Assembly (NCBI RefSeq): GCF_052055585.1
Contig: NZ_CP170485.1
Location: forward strand, 1,302,001-1,366,000
Reading direction: 5' to 3'
Source: Oceanicaulis sp052055585
GTDB taxonomy: Bacteria > Pseudomonadota > Alphaproteobacteria > Caulobacterales > Maricaulaceae
DNA: 64,000 nt
In this document: in pieces, positions 1 to 8,817 of the stretch
Layout of the letters: every line of letters starts with the position of its first letter
Position numbering within the stretch: the first letter of the stretch is position 1
Program-made: the position numbers and the translations under genes
Notes under the pieces: model-generated
What the model saw: the letters and a program-made list of their open reading frames with translations, nothing else
Told to the model about the DNA's origin: nothing
The model's database searches: none

Positions 1-721
1 GCGGGAAGTGGACGTAGTGGGTCGTATGGTTGCCGCGGATCTCATCCTGCGGGCGGTCCTTGGTATAAAAATACAGCGCCAGAGACTTTCGTGACTCATC
101 GCCCTTGTCCTTGGGGATGTTGATCCTCTGAAAGCCGTGCCAGGATTTGTGACTGGTCTCGTGGATGATCGCCCGGTTGAAGATCGGCGAGAAGGCCTTG
201 AAATAATTGGTTTCAGGTTCTCTGGGGTCCTTGTGGAGCTCAAGGCTGCCGCCCCATTCCTCCTGCCAGCCCGGATTCAGGTAAACGAGCAGGTTCAACC
301 GGCGATGATACTGGTTGCGGTCGTCGTAGTTAAAGTCCAGATGGATATCCAGCTCTGCATTGTGCAGGTTTTCGTGCGTGCCGCCGCCATACATGTTGTC
401 GCCACCCCAAACCAGACCTTCAATTCCGGTAATAGAGGTTAGCCATTTGGTGATTTCGCCACTCTCGAGAGCCGCGTGTATGGCCTTGTACGCCGGTCCG
501 ATGCTTTGAATGTCCGAGTTGACGTCTTTGTTCCCGTCCTCTCCAAACTCGTTCACGGCTCGGCTTTTGGCGAATGAGGGAAATTCTTCGACAAGCCGGG
601 TGGCGAGCGCAGCGTCCAGAAAGCCGTCTACGCAAACGTGTTTGAACGGGTCGCCCTGTTCAAACTGTAACCGGAACATATCGGCGTTATCGCGTGAATA
701 CTCGGAAATCACGTGTGACAT
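1..721 (-). CDS. 2OG-Fe(II) oxygenase family protein (C-terminus cut by window edge)
   Basis: About 240 residues are visible and the reading frame is still open at base 1. The sequence has the double-stranded beta-helix signature of prolyl-4-hydroxylase-like, 2-oxoglutarate- and Fe(II)-dependent oxygenases: HxD (H127, D129 in DIHLDF), a distal His in SWHGF (H195) and an Arg (R211) that would bind the 2OG carboxylate, in SRKSLALYFYT. The start at 721 is preceded by an in-frame stop about ten codons upstream; a second Met at 679 lacks a clear ribosome site. By family it hydroxylates a protein, a cell-surface sugar or a small molecule; the substrate cannot be read from sequence. Related proteins in marine alphaproteobacteria often lie among glycan or envelope genes, but the neighbour to the left is not visible. 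Confidence 0.8.
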   Translation of the reverse strand, partial: MSHVISEYSRDNADMFRLQFEQGDPFKHVCVDGFLDAALATRLVEEFPSFAKSRAVNEFGEDGNKDVNSDIQSIGPAYKAIHAALESGEITKWLTSITGIEGLVWGGDNMYGGGTHENLHNAELDIHLDFNYDDRNQYHRRLNLLVYLNPGWQEEWGGSLELHKDPREPETNYFKAFSPIFNRAIIHETSHKSWHGFQRINIPKDKGDESRKSLALYFYTKDRPQDEIRGNHTTHYVHFP

Positions 722-869
722 ATCTAGCTCTAACTGTTCAGGTTTTTCTCAAGGGACGCCGCAGAATCGTGCGCTGCCGGACAGTCCCACAAATAGATCC
801 GCTTTTGAAGCTGATCTTGCGAGCTCAGTGGGAGAGCGTGTCGCTGGACGTCGCCGGTTGGCGTGAAAC

Positions 870-1478
870 TCAGAAGAACGGGATCAGCCCGCGATTGAGC
901 CGCCGTTCGCAGCGACTGATCTGGGCGTCATACCGTTCGGTATCGGTTTGAACCGTACGGGCGGCGCGCAGCAGCCAGTCCTTGCTGGCATAGGTGCGAC
1001 GGTTATAGCCGCCATGGCCCTCGTGATACGCCAGATAGAGCGAGTAAGGGTCATCCAGAGAAATGCCGGACAGCCGTTGGGATTTGTTGGCGTACCAACC
1101 GATGAAGTCCACGGCGTCGCCGAAATCGTCCCGATCCGCGCCGCGACGCCCCGTGTCCTCGCGATACCAGTCCCAGGTGCTGTTGAGCGCTTGGGCGTAT
1201 CCATAAGCGGAGGAGGGGCGTGCGCCCGGGATGACGCCCAGAAGGCGGCGGCGTGCGGGGCGGGCGTGTCGGTTGAAACTCGATTCCTTCTTCAGGAAGG
1301 CGAGCTGGGTTCCGGGCGAGATGCCCCATCGGCGCTCAGTGCGCTGCAAGTCACGCCACCAGCTGCGGTTGTCCTGAAGGATAAGGCAAGCATCATGAAC
1401 CTGATCGGGCGGTCCGGATGCACACCCTGACAGCAGCATGAGGCCAACCAGGCCGAGAATGACAGAGCGCATCACCAT
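870..1478 (-). CDS. SLT-type lytic transglycosylase-like lipoprotein
   Basis: A 202-residue protein with a short signal peptide ending in the lipobox LLSGC (Cys19 as lipidation site), so probably anchored in the outer or inner membrane and facing the periplasm. The body carries a lysozyme-like SLT fold: the ES motif in LKKESSFN (E65 as the probable catalytic acid), SAYGYAQ and YLAYHEGHGGY. Enzymes of this family cleave the MurNAc-GlcNAc bond of peptidoglycan and form 1,6-anhydro ends. The frame extends seven codons further to a GTG at 1499, but Met at 1478 (or 1472) gives a standard signal peptide and is preferred. It stands alone, downstream of a terminator that separates it from the autotransporter gene. 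Confidence 0.72.
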   Translation of the reverse strand: MVMRSVILGLVGLMLLSGCASGPPDQVHDACLILQDNRSWWRDLQRTERRWGISPGTQLAFLKKESSFNRHARPARRRLLGVIPGARPSSAYGYAQALNSTWDWYREDTGRRGADRDDFGDAVDFIGWYANKSQRLSGISLDDPYSLYLAYHEGHGGYNRRTYASKDWLLRAARTVQTDTERYDAQISRCERRLNRGLIPFF

Positions 1479-1528
1479 GGCGGCACTTTGGCCTGACACG
1501 GTTAACTGGCGGTGAAACGCGCGGCCCC

Positions 1529-1564
1529 CGAAAAAGAAAACGCACGCTGGTGACAGCGTGCGTT
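1529..1564 (-). terminator. Rho-independent terminator after the autotransporter gene
   Basis: On the minus strand an 11-bp stem (bases 1539-1549 with 1554-1564, 4-nt loop) is followed by a run rich in T (TTTTCTTTTT sense). It lies about 150 bp beyond the autotransporter stop codon. Confidence 0.8.
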
Positions 1565-1714
1565 ACCGAATTGAGGGATTGTGAGGGGTCGGCGCGCCTG
1601 CGTCGCACGCGCCGACCCAATGTCTTCGCCGTCAATGCATGGGGTCAGGACAGGAAGACCATCAAGTCCTAACAGATTCCCCTCATGCGTGCAATCGGCC
1701 TATGTGAAGTTGTT

Positions 1715-4700
1715 CTAGAATGTCAGGCGGATAACCAGACGAGCGACATGGCGCACGAAGTCATCACGGACGTCGGCGTCATAGGCGAAGGTGAAGGTCG
1801 AATAGTCGGAGCCTGCACTGAAGCCGAAGCCCAGAAGGGCGCCGGAATTGGCCAGTTGCTCGGACCGCAGCGTGAACGGATTGCCGTCCTCGCCGAACTG
1901 AGCCGTGGTTTCGCCGCCAGAGCTTGAGAACTCACCCCGATAACCCACGCGAATGGAGGGGGCCCACCAGGAGGTGTCGGTGCCGAAGCGACGCGCCAGC
2001 GTCAGCGTGCCCGACCCCAGGAAGGTGGAGGAGTCGCGGTCGTCGACGATCAGCGCCAGATCGGAGATGGCGTCCGCATTCGTGCCGGACGTGGTTTCCG
2101 AATAGCCGCTTTCAAACAGGGTCAGGTAGGTGAGGTCCGCTTCTGGGCGCAGAACCCACTTGCCGAAGGCGAAGTCGCGACCGGCCTGGAAGCTGGCGGT
2201 GGCGTGCCAGCCGCTCCAGTCTGCATTGGTCAGCGCGGTGAAGTCACCAATGCGGATCTCGCGATCGGTCTCGAAATAGTCATAGCCGATGCCGACATTG
2301 CCCGAGATGTCGAAACCGCCGAGCTCCATTGCGGCATAGCCGCCGAACTGGCCGGACATGGAAACCATCGGTTGGTCAAAGCCGTTGGTTTCTTCAATCT
2401 CGCTCGCCGCGCCAACAAGCTGGACGCCAACGGCGTAGAACGGTCCCACGGGACGGTCCAGACCGACCGCCAGACCCACGCCTTGGCCACGATAGCCGGG
2501 ACCGAACGCCGTGCTGGAGCGGTCGGCATAATAGCCAAATTCCTGGATCCAGACGCCGGCGAGATCGTCGGGCGCCAGACGGGCATTGCGCAAGCGGCCC
2601 TGAAGGGCGCCCGCTGCAGCGTCGTTTGCAGCCAGTGCGAACTGGATGGCGCTGGCGGCGTATTCAGGCAAAAGCTGGTCGTACGCGCCGTAGAATTGTT
2701 CGGCGGTGCGCAGGCTTGCGAAGGCGGCGCCCAGCGATTCGATGCTTTCAAACGCGGCGAGCGCTTCATCATAGGCGGCGGCCTGATTGGCGTGCATGCC
2801 CAGTTGTTCCGCCGTCTTCAGCTCGAGGGTGAGGACGATCTTGTTGCTGTCCTCGCTCGAGCGTTCGAGGCTGGCATTGTAGAGGAAGGGTGAGTCCGAC
2901 GTGTTCAGGGCGTCGGATTCATTCGCGATGGTCAGCGTACCAGCGGTGATGATCTCGAACGTGCCGCCCTGGCCGATGACGTTTTGCAGACCGACGGAGA
3001 GGGACGAGCCTTCCTCGAAGGTGACGTCACCCGTCGCGTTCACGAACGCGTTCACCCGGTCTTCAGAGTCGATCACCACTTCCAGAACGCCGCCATTGCG
3101 GAAGATGGCGTCGCGCAGGGCAAGGGCGTCAGAGCCGGTCAGGCCGATCTGGCCATTGGTGACATCAAGAACCAGGTCGCCGTCCGCGTCGCTGATCGCG
3201 CCATTCAGAGAGCCGTTGTTGATGACAAGCACGTCGGCGCCGAGGCCGAAGGAGATATCGCCGTTTACAGAGCCGGCATTGATTTCGACGCGGTCATCGC
3301 CGTCGCCCAGCAGGATGTCCCCGCGAATGATCGGCGTGCCGATCGCTTCGCCTTCATCATCATAGGCCTGTTCCTGGATGATGCTCAGGCCGCCATGATT
3401 GTTGCGGGCATCAATGGCGATGGTCTCGATATCCTCTTCAGAGAACTCATCGGTCAGGGAGTTGGTGACGGCGCTGATGGAGCCGCCATTGCGGATTTCC
3501 TCAAGGCTGTCGTCATTGGAGCGAATTGCAATCGCGCTCTGACCGCCCCCGTTCACCGTTGCAGAGATCGTTCCGGTCGCGTTGAGGATGGCGCGGAGCT
3601 GGGAGTTCTCATCGAGATCCAGTGCAATCGCGGAGCCGGTTCCGAAAGCGTCGTCCGCGAAACCGTCCTCGGCATGACCCAGGCTCGCAAAAGCGCGGAT
3701 GATGCCGGTGTTATGGAAGGATTCTGCCTGCGCGCCTTCGCCGAAGCGAACGGCGGTCGCGACGCCGTCATAGGCGGTGGCCTGGATTGTGTTGACGTTC
3801 TGCACGCCATTCGCGCCCAGAATCACCGAGCGCAGCACGCCCCCGTCATCACGGCCGACAATCAGGAACGCCGTCGCATCCTTGCCGTCGAAAATGCCGT
3901 TATTGGCGATCGTGCCTTCGTTGACGACGGCATATCCAAGAAGGTCGTCCTCTTCGTCATCATCGGTGCGGCCGGTGGTGTAGTCATCGGGCAGCAAAAC
4001 TTCGCCGATGACCTGATCACCCGTACCATCCTCATCAGGACGAATCTCGAGTGCGGCGCCCGTGCCGGTATAGGCCTGGATCGTGCCGGCTGCAGAGATG
4101 AAGACGCCATCGGTGACGGAGCCGGCGATCAGGAAAGCGGATCCGGAATCCAGATTGTCCGCCACGTCGCCACGCTCGAGCGCCTCAGCTTCATTCTCGA
4201 ACAGCTGCATCAGCTCTTCGCTGAAGCGGCGGGTGGTGCGATAGCCATAGGCCTGGATCGTGCCGACTGCGCGAATGCCGCCGCCCACATCGCCTTCCAC
4301 GACAGCGCCCTGGCCGCCAGGGCTGACCGCGGTGACATTGCGGATTTCCACATCGCCGCTGACATTGTCCTCAAGCGAGATGCCGCGGCTGTTCTCACCG
4401 GTCACGGCGATGGTGCCCTGAGAGGTGAAATTGCCATCAATGGCGGTCACGGCGCGGACGGCGAAGCTGTTCTGGCCCTGAACGACCACAGAGCCCGTGC
4501 TGGTGATGGTCACGTCGCCCGTGAGAGGGTCCTGACCCGCAATCGGGTCGAAATTCTCGTCGACAGCGCCAATCAGCAGGCCGGTCTTGTTCTGATCCTG
4601 AGCGAATGCGCCGTCAGCCTCGCCATCGGGATCATCCACTTCACCGTCGCCATCGGCGTCGCGCAGGTCATCCGTACCGCTGTCCACGCCATCATCGCTG

Positions 4701-5065
4701 TCATCCAGGAAGACGCGTCCGCCAAGGGTAAGGTCGCTTTCCACGCCCGGATCGACCTGAATGCCGACCGCGCCATCCACGTTGACGGCTTCGCCATCCG
4801 CGTCTCGGTCATTGATCCGGATGATCGAGCCGTTCGTGGTTGTCAGATTGTTGTCGGAGTTGATGTGGACGGCCGGTCCGGGAACGCCGATGAGCGTCAC
4901 CCGGCCATTCGCGCCGATGACAATGTTATCGGCATTGCCTTCGCCATCCGCATCAGCGGTTTCGACCGGCTCGGTGCGTTCGTCATTGATCTCTTCATCC
5001 GCCCAAGCCGGGGAGGAAGCAATCAGGGCTGACAGGGAAACGGCGGCGAAAAGGCTGCGGCGCAT
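1715..5065 (-). CDS. Autotransporter (type V secretion) with beta-barrel C-terminus
   Basis: A 1116-residue protein. Met at 5065 has GGAG about 9 nt upstream and starts a clean Sec signal peptide (MRRSLFAAVSLSALIASSPAWA); the frame extends 39 codons upstream, but without signal-peptide character. The middle is a repetitive Gly/Asn/Asp-rich passenger with many GSI, GTI and NNGT-like rungs, as in right-handed beta-helix passengers. Residues roughly 110-155 are strikingly Asp-rich (SDDGVDSGTDDLRDADGDG and following), a likely Ca2+-binding stretch. The last ~280 residues alternate polar and aromatic residues and end in VIRLTF, with the terminal Phe typical of outer-membrane barrels. Probable surface-exposed or adhesive protein; no protease triad is evident. 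It is monocistronic, with a terminator on each side. Confidence 0.85.
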   Translation of the reverse strand: MRRSLFAAVSLSALIASSPAWADEEINDERTEPVETADADGEGNADNIVIGANGRVTLIGVPGPAVHINSDNNLTTTNGSIIRINDRDADGEAVNVDGAVGIQVDPGVESDLTLGGRVFLDDSDDGVDSGTDDLRDADGDGEVDDPDGEADGAFAQDQNKTGLLIGAVDENFDPIAGQDPLTGDVTITSTGSVVVQGQNSFAVRAVTAIDGNFTSQGTIAVTGENSRGISLEDNVSGDVEIRNVTAVSPGGQGAVVEGDVGGGIRAVGTIQAYGYRTTRRFSEELMQLFENEAEALERGDVADNLDSGSAFLIAGSVTDGVFISAAGTIQAYTGTGAALEIRPDEDGTGDQVIGEVLLPDDYTTGRTDDDEEDDLLGYAVVNEGTIANNGIFDGKDATAFLIVGRDDGGVLRSVILGANGVQNVNTIQATAYDGVATAVRFGEGAQAESFHNTGIIRAFASLGHAEDGFADDAFGTGSAIALDLDENSQLRAILNATGTISATVNGGGQSAIAIRSNDDSLEEIRNGGSISAVTNSLTDEFSEEDIETIAIDARNNHGGLSIIQEQAYDDEGEAIGTPIIRGDILLGDGDDRVEINAGSVNGDISFGLGADVLVINNGSLNGAISDADGDLVLDVTNGQIGLTGSDALALRDAIFRNGGVLEVVIDSEDRVNAFVNATGDVTFEEGSSLSVGLQNVIGQGGTFEIITAGTLTIANESDALNTSDSPFLYNASLERSSEDSNKIVLTLELKTAEQLGMHANQAAAYDEALAAFESIESLGAAFASLRTAEQFYGAYDQLLPEYAASAIQFALAANDAAAGALQGRLRNARLAPDDLAGVWIQEFGYYADRSSTAFGPGYRGQGVGLAVGLDRPVGPFYAVGVQLVGAASEIEETNGFDQPMVSMSGQFGGYAAMELGGFDISGNVGIGYDYFETDREIRIGDFTALTNADWSGWHATASFQAGRDFAFGKWVLRPEADLTYLTLFESGYSETTSGTNADAISDLALIVDDRDSSTFLGSGTLTLARRFGTDTSWWAPSIRVGYRGEFSSSGGETTAQFGEDGNPFTLRSEQLANSGALLGFGFSAGSDYSTFTFAYDADVRDDFVRHVARLVIRLTF

Positions 5066-5205
5066 GCGTCGGTCTCCGGTCGGGCGCAAGTTCACAAGAG
5101 GTGAACCATACGTGCGTCTGGACATCTTTCTAGCCCATGGTTTTTCCCGCGTCGACCGTCGCCAGACCCCGGGCGCAGCCAATTTCGCTTTGTGAAGAAG
5201 AGGCT

Positions 5206-5245
5206 GAAATGAAAACGGCCGCCCCGGAGCGTTCCGGAGCGGCCG
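5206..5245 (-). terminator. Rho-independent terminator after glnA
   Basis: A GC-rich hairpin (5216-5227 with 5234-5245, one mismatch, loop 5228-5233) is followed on the minus strand by GTTTTCATTTC. It lies 25 bp past the glnA stop. Confidence 0.8.
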
Positions 5246-5269
5246 TGAAAGCCTGCAGAGGCCTTATGA

Positions 5270-6676
5270 CTACACTTTGTAGTACAGCTCGAACTCAACC
5301 GGGTGTGGGTGATGTTCGATGCGGGACACTTCTTCCATTTTCAGGTCGATATAGGCGTCGATCTGATCGTCATCCATCACGCCGCCCTTCTTGAGGAAGT
5401 CGCGGTCGGCGTCGAGAGATTCGAGCGCCTGTCGCAGAGACGAGCAGACGGTCGGGATGTCCTTGAGCTCTTCAGCCGGCAGGTCGTAGAGGTCCTTGTC
5501 CATCGCGTCGCCGGGGTGGATCTGGTTCTCGATGCCATCAAGGCCCGCCATCAGCAGCGCGGCGAAGGTCAGGTACGGGTTGCCAGCCGGATCGGGGAAG
5601 CGGGTTTCGATACGCTTGCCCTTGGCGGACGGCACGTGCGGGATACGGATCGAGGCGGAACGGTTGCGGGCCGAGTAGGCCAGCAGCACCGGCGCTTCAA
5701 AGCCCGGAACCAGACGCTTGTAGGAGTTGGTCGACGCGTTGGCGAATGCGTTGATCGCACGGGCGTGCTTGATGATGCCGCCAATATAATAGAGGCAGGT
5801 GTCAGACAAGCCGGCGTACTTGTCGCCTGCGAACAGCGGGTTGCCGTCTTTCCAGATCGACTGGTGCACGTGCATGCCGGAGCCGTTGTCGGCGTAGACC
5901 GGCTTGGGCATGAAGGTCGCCGTCTTGCCATAGGCGGCGGCGACGTTGTGCACGATGTACTTATAGGTCTGCATGCGGTCGGCCATCTCGGTGAGGGTGG
6001 AGAATTTCATCCCCAGCTCGTGTTGAGACGGCGCCACTTCGTGGTGATGCTTCTCGGGCTGCAGGCCGAGTTCTTTCATCACGGACAGCATTTCAGAGCG
6101 CATGTCCTGAAGCGAATCGATCGGCGGAACCGGGAAATAGCCGCCTTTGGGCCCCGGACGGTGGGCGAGGTTGCCGCCTTCCATCTTGGTGCCGGAATTG
6201 TAGGGGCCTTCGTCGGAATCGAGCGCGTAGAAGGTGTTGTTCTGGGCCGTTGACCAACGCACGTCATCAAAGACGAAGAATTCGGCTTCCGGGCCGAAGA
6301 AGGCCGTGTCGCCAATGCCGGAAGCAGCCAGGAAGTTCTCGGCTTTCTTGGCCGTGGTGCGCGGGTCGCGGTTATAGGCTTCACCGCTGTCTGGCTCGAG
6401 AATGTCGCAAACGATGGACAGGGTGGTCTGCTGGAAGAACGGATCGACTGAGGCGGTCTTCACGTCGGGCATGAGGACCATGTCGGACTCGTTGATGGCT
6501 TTCCAGCCGCCGATGGACGAACCGTCGAACATCGAGCCTTCTTCAAAGAAGTCTTCGTCAACCATGTCCACGTCGAAGGTGACGTGTTGCAGCTTGCCGC
6601 GCGGGTCGGTGAAGCGCAGGTCGACGAATTCGATGTCTTCGTCCTTGATTTGCTTGAGGATCTTATCAGCAGACAT
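5270..6676 (-). CDS. glnA: Glutamine synthetase, type I
   Basis: A 468-residue GSI: ATP + glutamate + NH4+ to glutamine, a cytosolic dodecamer. Family landmarks are MFDGSSIGGW (50-59), the metal/glutamate residues in FFGPEAEFF (127-135), GSGMHVHQS (265-273) and NRSASIRIP (338-346). Tyr397 in DLYDLP is the adenylylation site, so this is the GlnE-regulated GSI-beta form. It lies 56 bp behind glnB, the standard alphaproteobacterial glnB-glnA operon, so nitrogen-dependent transcription and PII-linked control of adenylylation are expected. Confidence 0.97.
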   Translation of the reverse strand: MSADKILKQIKDEDIEFVDLRFTDPRGKLQHVTFDVDMVDEDFFEEGSMFDGSSIGGWKAINESDMVLMPDVKTASVDPFFQQTTLSIVCDILEPDSGEAYNRDPRTTAKKAENFLAASGIGDTAFFGPEAEFFVFDDVRWSTAQNNTFYALDSDEGPYNSGTKMEGGNLAHRPGPKGGYFPVPPIDSLQDMRSEMLSVMKELGLQPEKHHHEVAPSQHELGMKFSTLTEMADRMQTYKYIVHNVAAAYGKTATFMPKPVYADNGSGMHVHQSIWKDGNPLFAGDKYAGLSDTCLYYIGGIIKHARAINAFANASTNSYKRLVPGFEAPVLLAYSARNRSASIRIPHVPSAKGKRIETRFPDPAGNPYLTFAALLMAGLDGIENQIHPGDAMDKDLYDLPAEELKDIPTVCSSLRQALESLDADRDFLKKGGVMDDDQIDAYIDLKMEEVSRIEHHPHPVEFELYYKV

Positions 6677-6732
6677 GGCAGGGTCCTTAATTGCTGGCTG
6701 TGGGTGCTGGCGGGCGATTGCAGTATTCGGGG

Positions 6733-7071
6733 TCAGATGGCGTCATCATCGGTTTCGCCGGTGCGGATGCGGATCGCGCCTTCCACCGGGAGGATGAAGA
6801 TCTTGCCATCACCGATCCGTCCGGTCTGGGCGGCGGTTTGAATGGCTTCTACGGCGGCCTCGACACGGTTGTCGGGGATCACAAGCTCGATTTTGATTTT
6901 CGGCAGGAAGTCGACGACATATTCCGCGCCGCGATAGAGCTCGGTATGGCCTTTCTGGCGGCCAAAGCCCTTGGCTTCGGTGACGGTCAGGCCTTGGAGT
7001 CCGATCTCTTGCAGGGCTTCCTTTACGTCGTCCAGCTTGAACGGCTTGATGATCGCTTCGATTTTTTTCAT
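6733..7071 (-). CDS. glnB: Nitrogen regulatory protein P-II
   Basis: A 112-residue trimeric PII signal protein. Tyr51 in the T-loop (TELYRGAEYVVDF) is the uridylylation site used by GlnD, and the C-terminal GDGKIFILPVEGAIRIRTGE forms the ATP/2-oxoglutarate pocket. It senses nitrogen, carbon and energy status and controls GlnE (hence GlnA) and NtrB. The gene precedes glnA and is divergent from the NAD(P)HX repair gene, with 147 bp between the two start codons. I looked for a sigma-54 promoter there and found no -24/-12 pair. GlnB rather than GlnK is called from the glnA linkage and absence of amtB. Confidence 0.95.
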   Translation of the reverse strand: MKKIEAIIKPFKLDDVKEALQEIGLQGLTVTEAKGFGRQKGHTELYRGAEYVVDFLPKIKIELVIPDNRVEAAVEAIQTAAQTGRIGDGKIFILPVEGAIRIRTGETDDDAI

Positions 7072-7218
7072 TCGGGGCCTCCGCTCACGACTGGCACGCT
7101 AAAGGACACGGTCTGCACTGCAAGACATCGTATCGACGCGTAGATGCGCAAAATCTAGGATGCTTCATGCGTGAGCGTAAATGCTCGAAGTTCGTGCAAA
7201 ATTCGGGAGTCGCAGATT

Positions 7219-8751
7219 ATGCCAGAGCAGCCTCATGCCATTCTGACGGTCTCAGCCATGCAGGATGCGGACGCGTACGCGATCGCTCACGGCGTTTCTG
7301 GCTGGCGACTCATGCAGATGGCGGGACAGGGCGTCGCCCGGGCCATTCAGGACAGATGGGCGCCACGACCGACGGCTGTTTTGTGCGGATCGGGCAATAA
7401 TGGCGGCGACGGATGGGTTATTGCGTCCCTTCTGGAGGCGGCGGGCTGGCCGGTCCGGGTGTACGCTTTTACCGATCGCGCCCGCCTTGCGGGCGACGCG
7501 GCCCGGGCGGCGTCTCTCTGGACGGGAGAGATCGAGAGTTTGTCCTCATGCCGTCTGGACGAGCACGAGCTTGTCGTGGATGCGATGTTCGGCGCCGGAT
7601 TGAACCGGGCGCTGGAGGGAGAGTCGGCCCGTCTGGCGCAAGACAGTCACCGCTTTGGCGGAGTGTGTGTGGCGGTGGATGCGCCCAGCGGACTGTCCGG
7701 AGATGCCAGCGTTCAGGAGGGATGCGTATTCCGGGCGGACCTGACCGTCACCTTTCACCGTTTCAAACCTGTCCATCTCCTGTCGCCTTCACGCGCTTTG
7801 TGTGGCGACACGGTGCTGGTTGATATCGGGATTCCGGAAGGCTGGAGTGAGGCGGCGACGGTTACTGCAACCCTCAACCATCCTGACCTCTGGTCTGTGC
7901 CCGGGGCGGATGTGGACAGGGACGCCCACAAGCACAGTCGCGGTCGTCTGTGCGTGCTCGCAGGCGGCTATGGCGCGACTGGCGCCGCCAGGCTGGCTGC
8001 GCGGGCCGGGCAGATCGGCGGAGCGGGGTTTGTGACGGTGTTGTCGGGGCAGGGCGCGTTGAATGAGATCGCCTCTGCTTCAGACAGTCTTGTCGCCAGG
8101 ACTTTCGATCAGGAGGCTCCGTTTGGCGATGTTCTTGAGCAATATCGCGCCAGCGCAGCGGTCATGGGCCCCGGAGCCGGGGTGGATGATCGGTTGAAGG
8201 CGCGCGTGCTGTCCGCCTTGAGCCGCAAAATTCCGCTCGTCCTCGATGCGGATGCGCTGAGCGTCTTTCAGGATGAGCCTGACAGCCTGTTTGCGGCCTT
8301 GCATGACCAGTGTGTGCTGACACCTCATGCTGGCGAGTTCGCCCGATTGTTCCCGGACCTGACGGACGCATCGCTCAGGGCGAACAAGATTGAACGGACG
8401 CGGCTGGCGGCGCAGCGATGCGGCGCTGTCGTGGTGTTCAAGGGGGCTGATACGGTCATCGCATCCCCGCAGGGTGATGTGCGGGTGAATGTTCACGCCA
8501 GCCCTCGTTTGGCGACTGCGGGGACTGGGGATGTGCTCGCCGGCCTGATCGGCGCGTTCCTGGCGCAGGGCGAGAGCGCCCGGGATGCGGCGTCCGCTGC
8601 GGTCTACGTTCACGGAGAGGCCGGTCGTCGTCTGGGAGCGGGGGGAATAGTGGACACAGTGCTCGAGAAGTTGCCGCATGCGCTTGAAGCAGTTTCGGCC
8701 GCCATGTTCCGGAAAGCAGCCCTGCAGCGATTGATGCGTCCGTCGGTGTAG
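7219..8751 (+). CDS. nnr: Bifunctional NAD(P)H-hydrate epimerase / ADP-dependent dehydratase
   Basis: A 510-residue fusion that repairs damaged nicotinamide cofactors. The N-terminal YjeF_N-type epimerase (about 1-210) carries GSGNNGGDGWV, DAMFGAGL and VDAPSGLSGD; it interconverts R- and S-NAD(P)HX. The C-terminal ribokinase-like dehydratase (about 225-500) carries LVLDADALS, VLTPHAGEF and the signature TAGTGDVLAGLIGA. Met at 7219 is preceded by GGGAG at good spacing; the frame runs 16 codons further upstream to 7171 without a site of that quality. It is divergent from glnB. The next gene, maeB, follows after 66 bp. Confidence 0.95.
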   Translation: MPEQPHAILTVSAMQDADAYAIAHGVSGWRLMQMAGQGVARAIQDRWAPRPTAVLCGSGNNGGDGWVIASLLEAAGWPVRVYAFTDRARLAGDAARAASLWTGEIESLSSCRLDEHELVVDAMFGAGLNRALEGESARLAQDSHRFGGVCVAVDAPSGLSGDASVQEGCVFRADLTVTFHRFKPVHLLSPSRALCGDTVLVDIGIPEGWSEAATVTATLNHPDLWSVPGADVDRDAHKHSRGRLCVLAGGYGATGAARLAARAGQIGGAGFVTVLSGQGALNEIASASDSLVARTFDQEAPFGDVLEQYRASAAVMGPGAGVDDRLKARVLSALSRKIPLVLDADALSVFQDEPDSLFAALHDQCVLTPHAGEFARLFPDLTDASLRANKIERTRLAAQRCGAVVVFKGADTVIASPQGDVRVNVHASPRLATAGTGDVLAGLIGAFLAQGESARDAASAAVYVHGEAGRRLGAGGIVDTVLEKLPHALEAVSAAMFRKAALQRLMRPSV

Positions 8752-8817
8752 CAAGCGACCGCGCAGACGCGTATAGCTCAGACACGTTCCACCACACCAG
8801 ATAGATCCATCGCCACC

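Noticed and set aside
2984..5032. A 682-codon open frame antisense to the autotransporter gene
   Set aside because: It is a by-product of the high-GC codon pattern on the other strand; no signal, domain or ribosome site, while the minus-strand protein is clearly real.
7072..7218. Sigma-54 promoter before glnB (TGGCAC seen near 7092 on the plus strand)
   Set aside because: No TTGCW at the -12 position on either strand with correct spacing.
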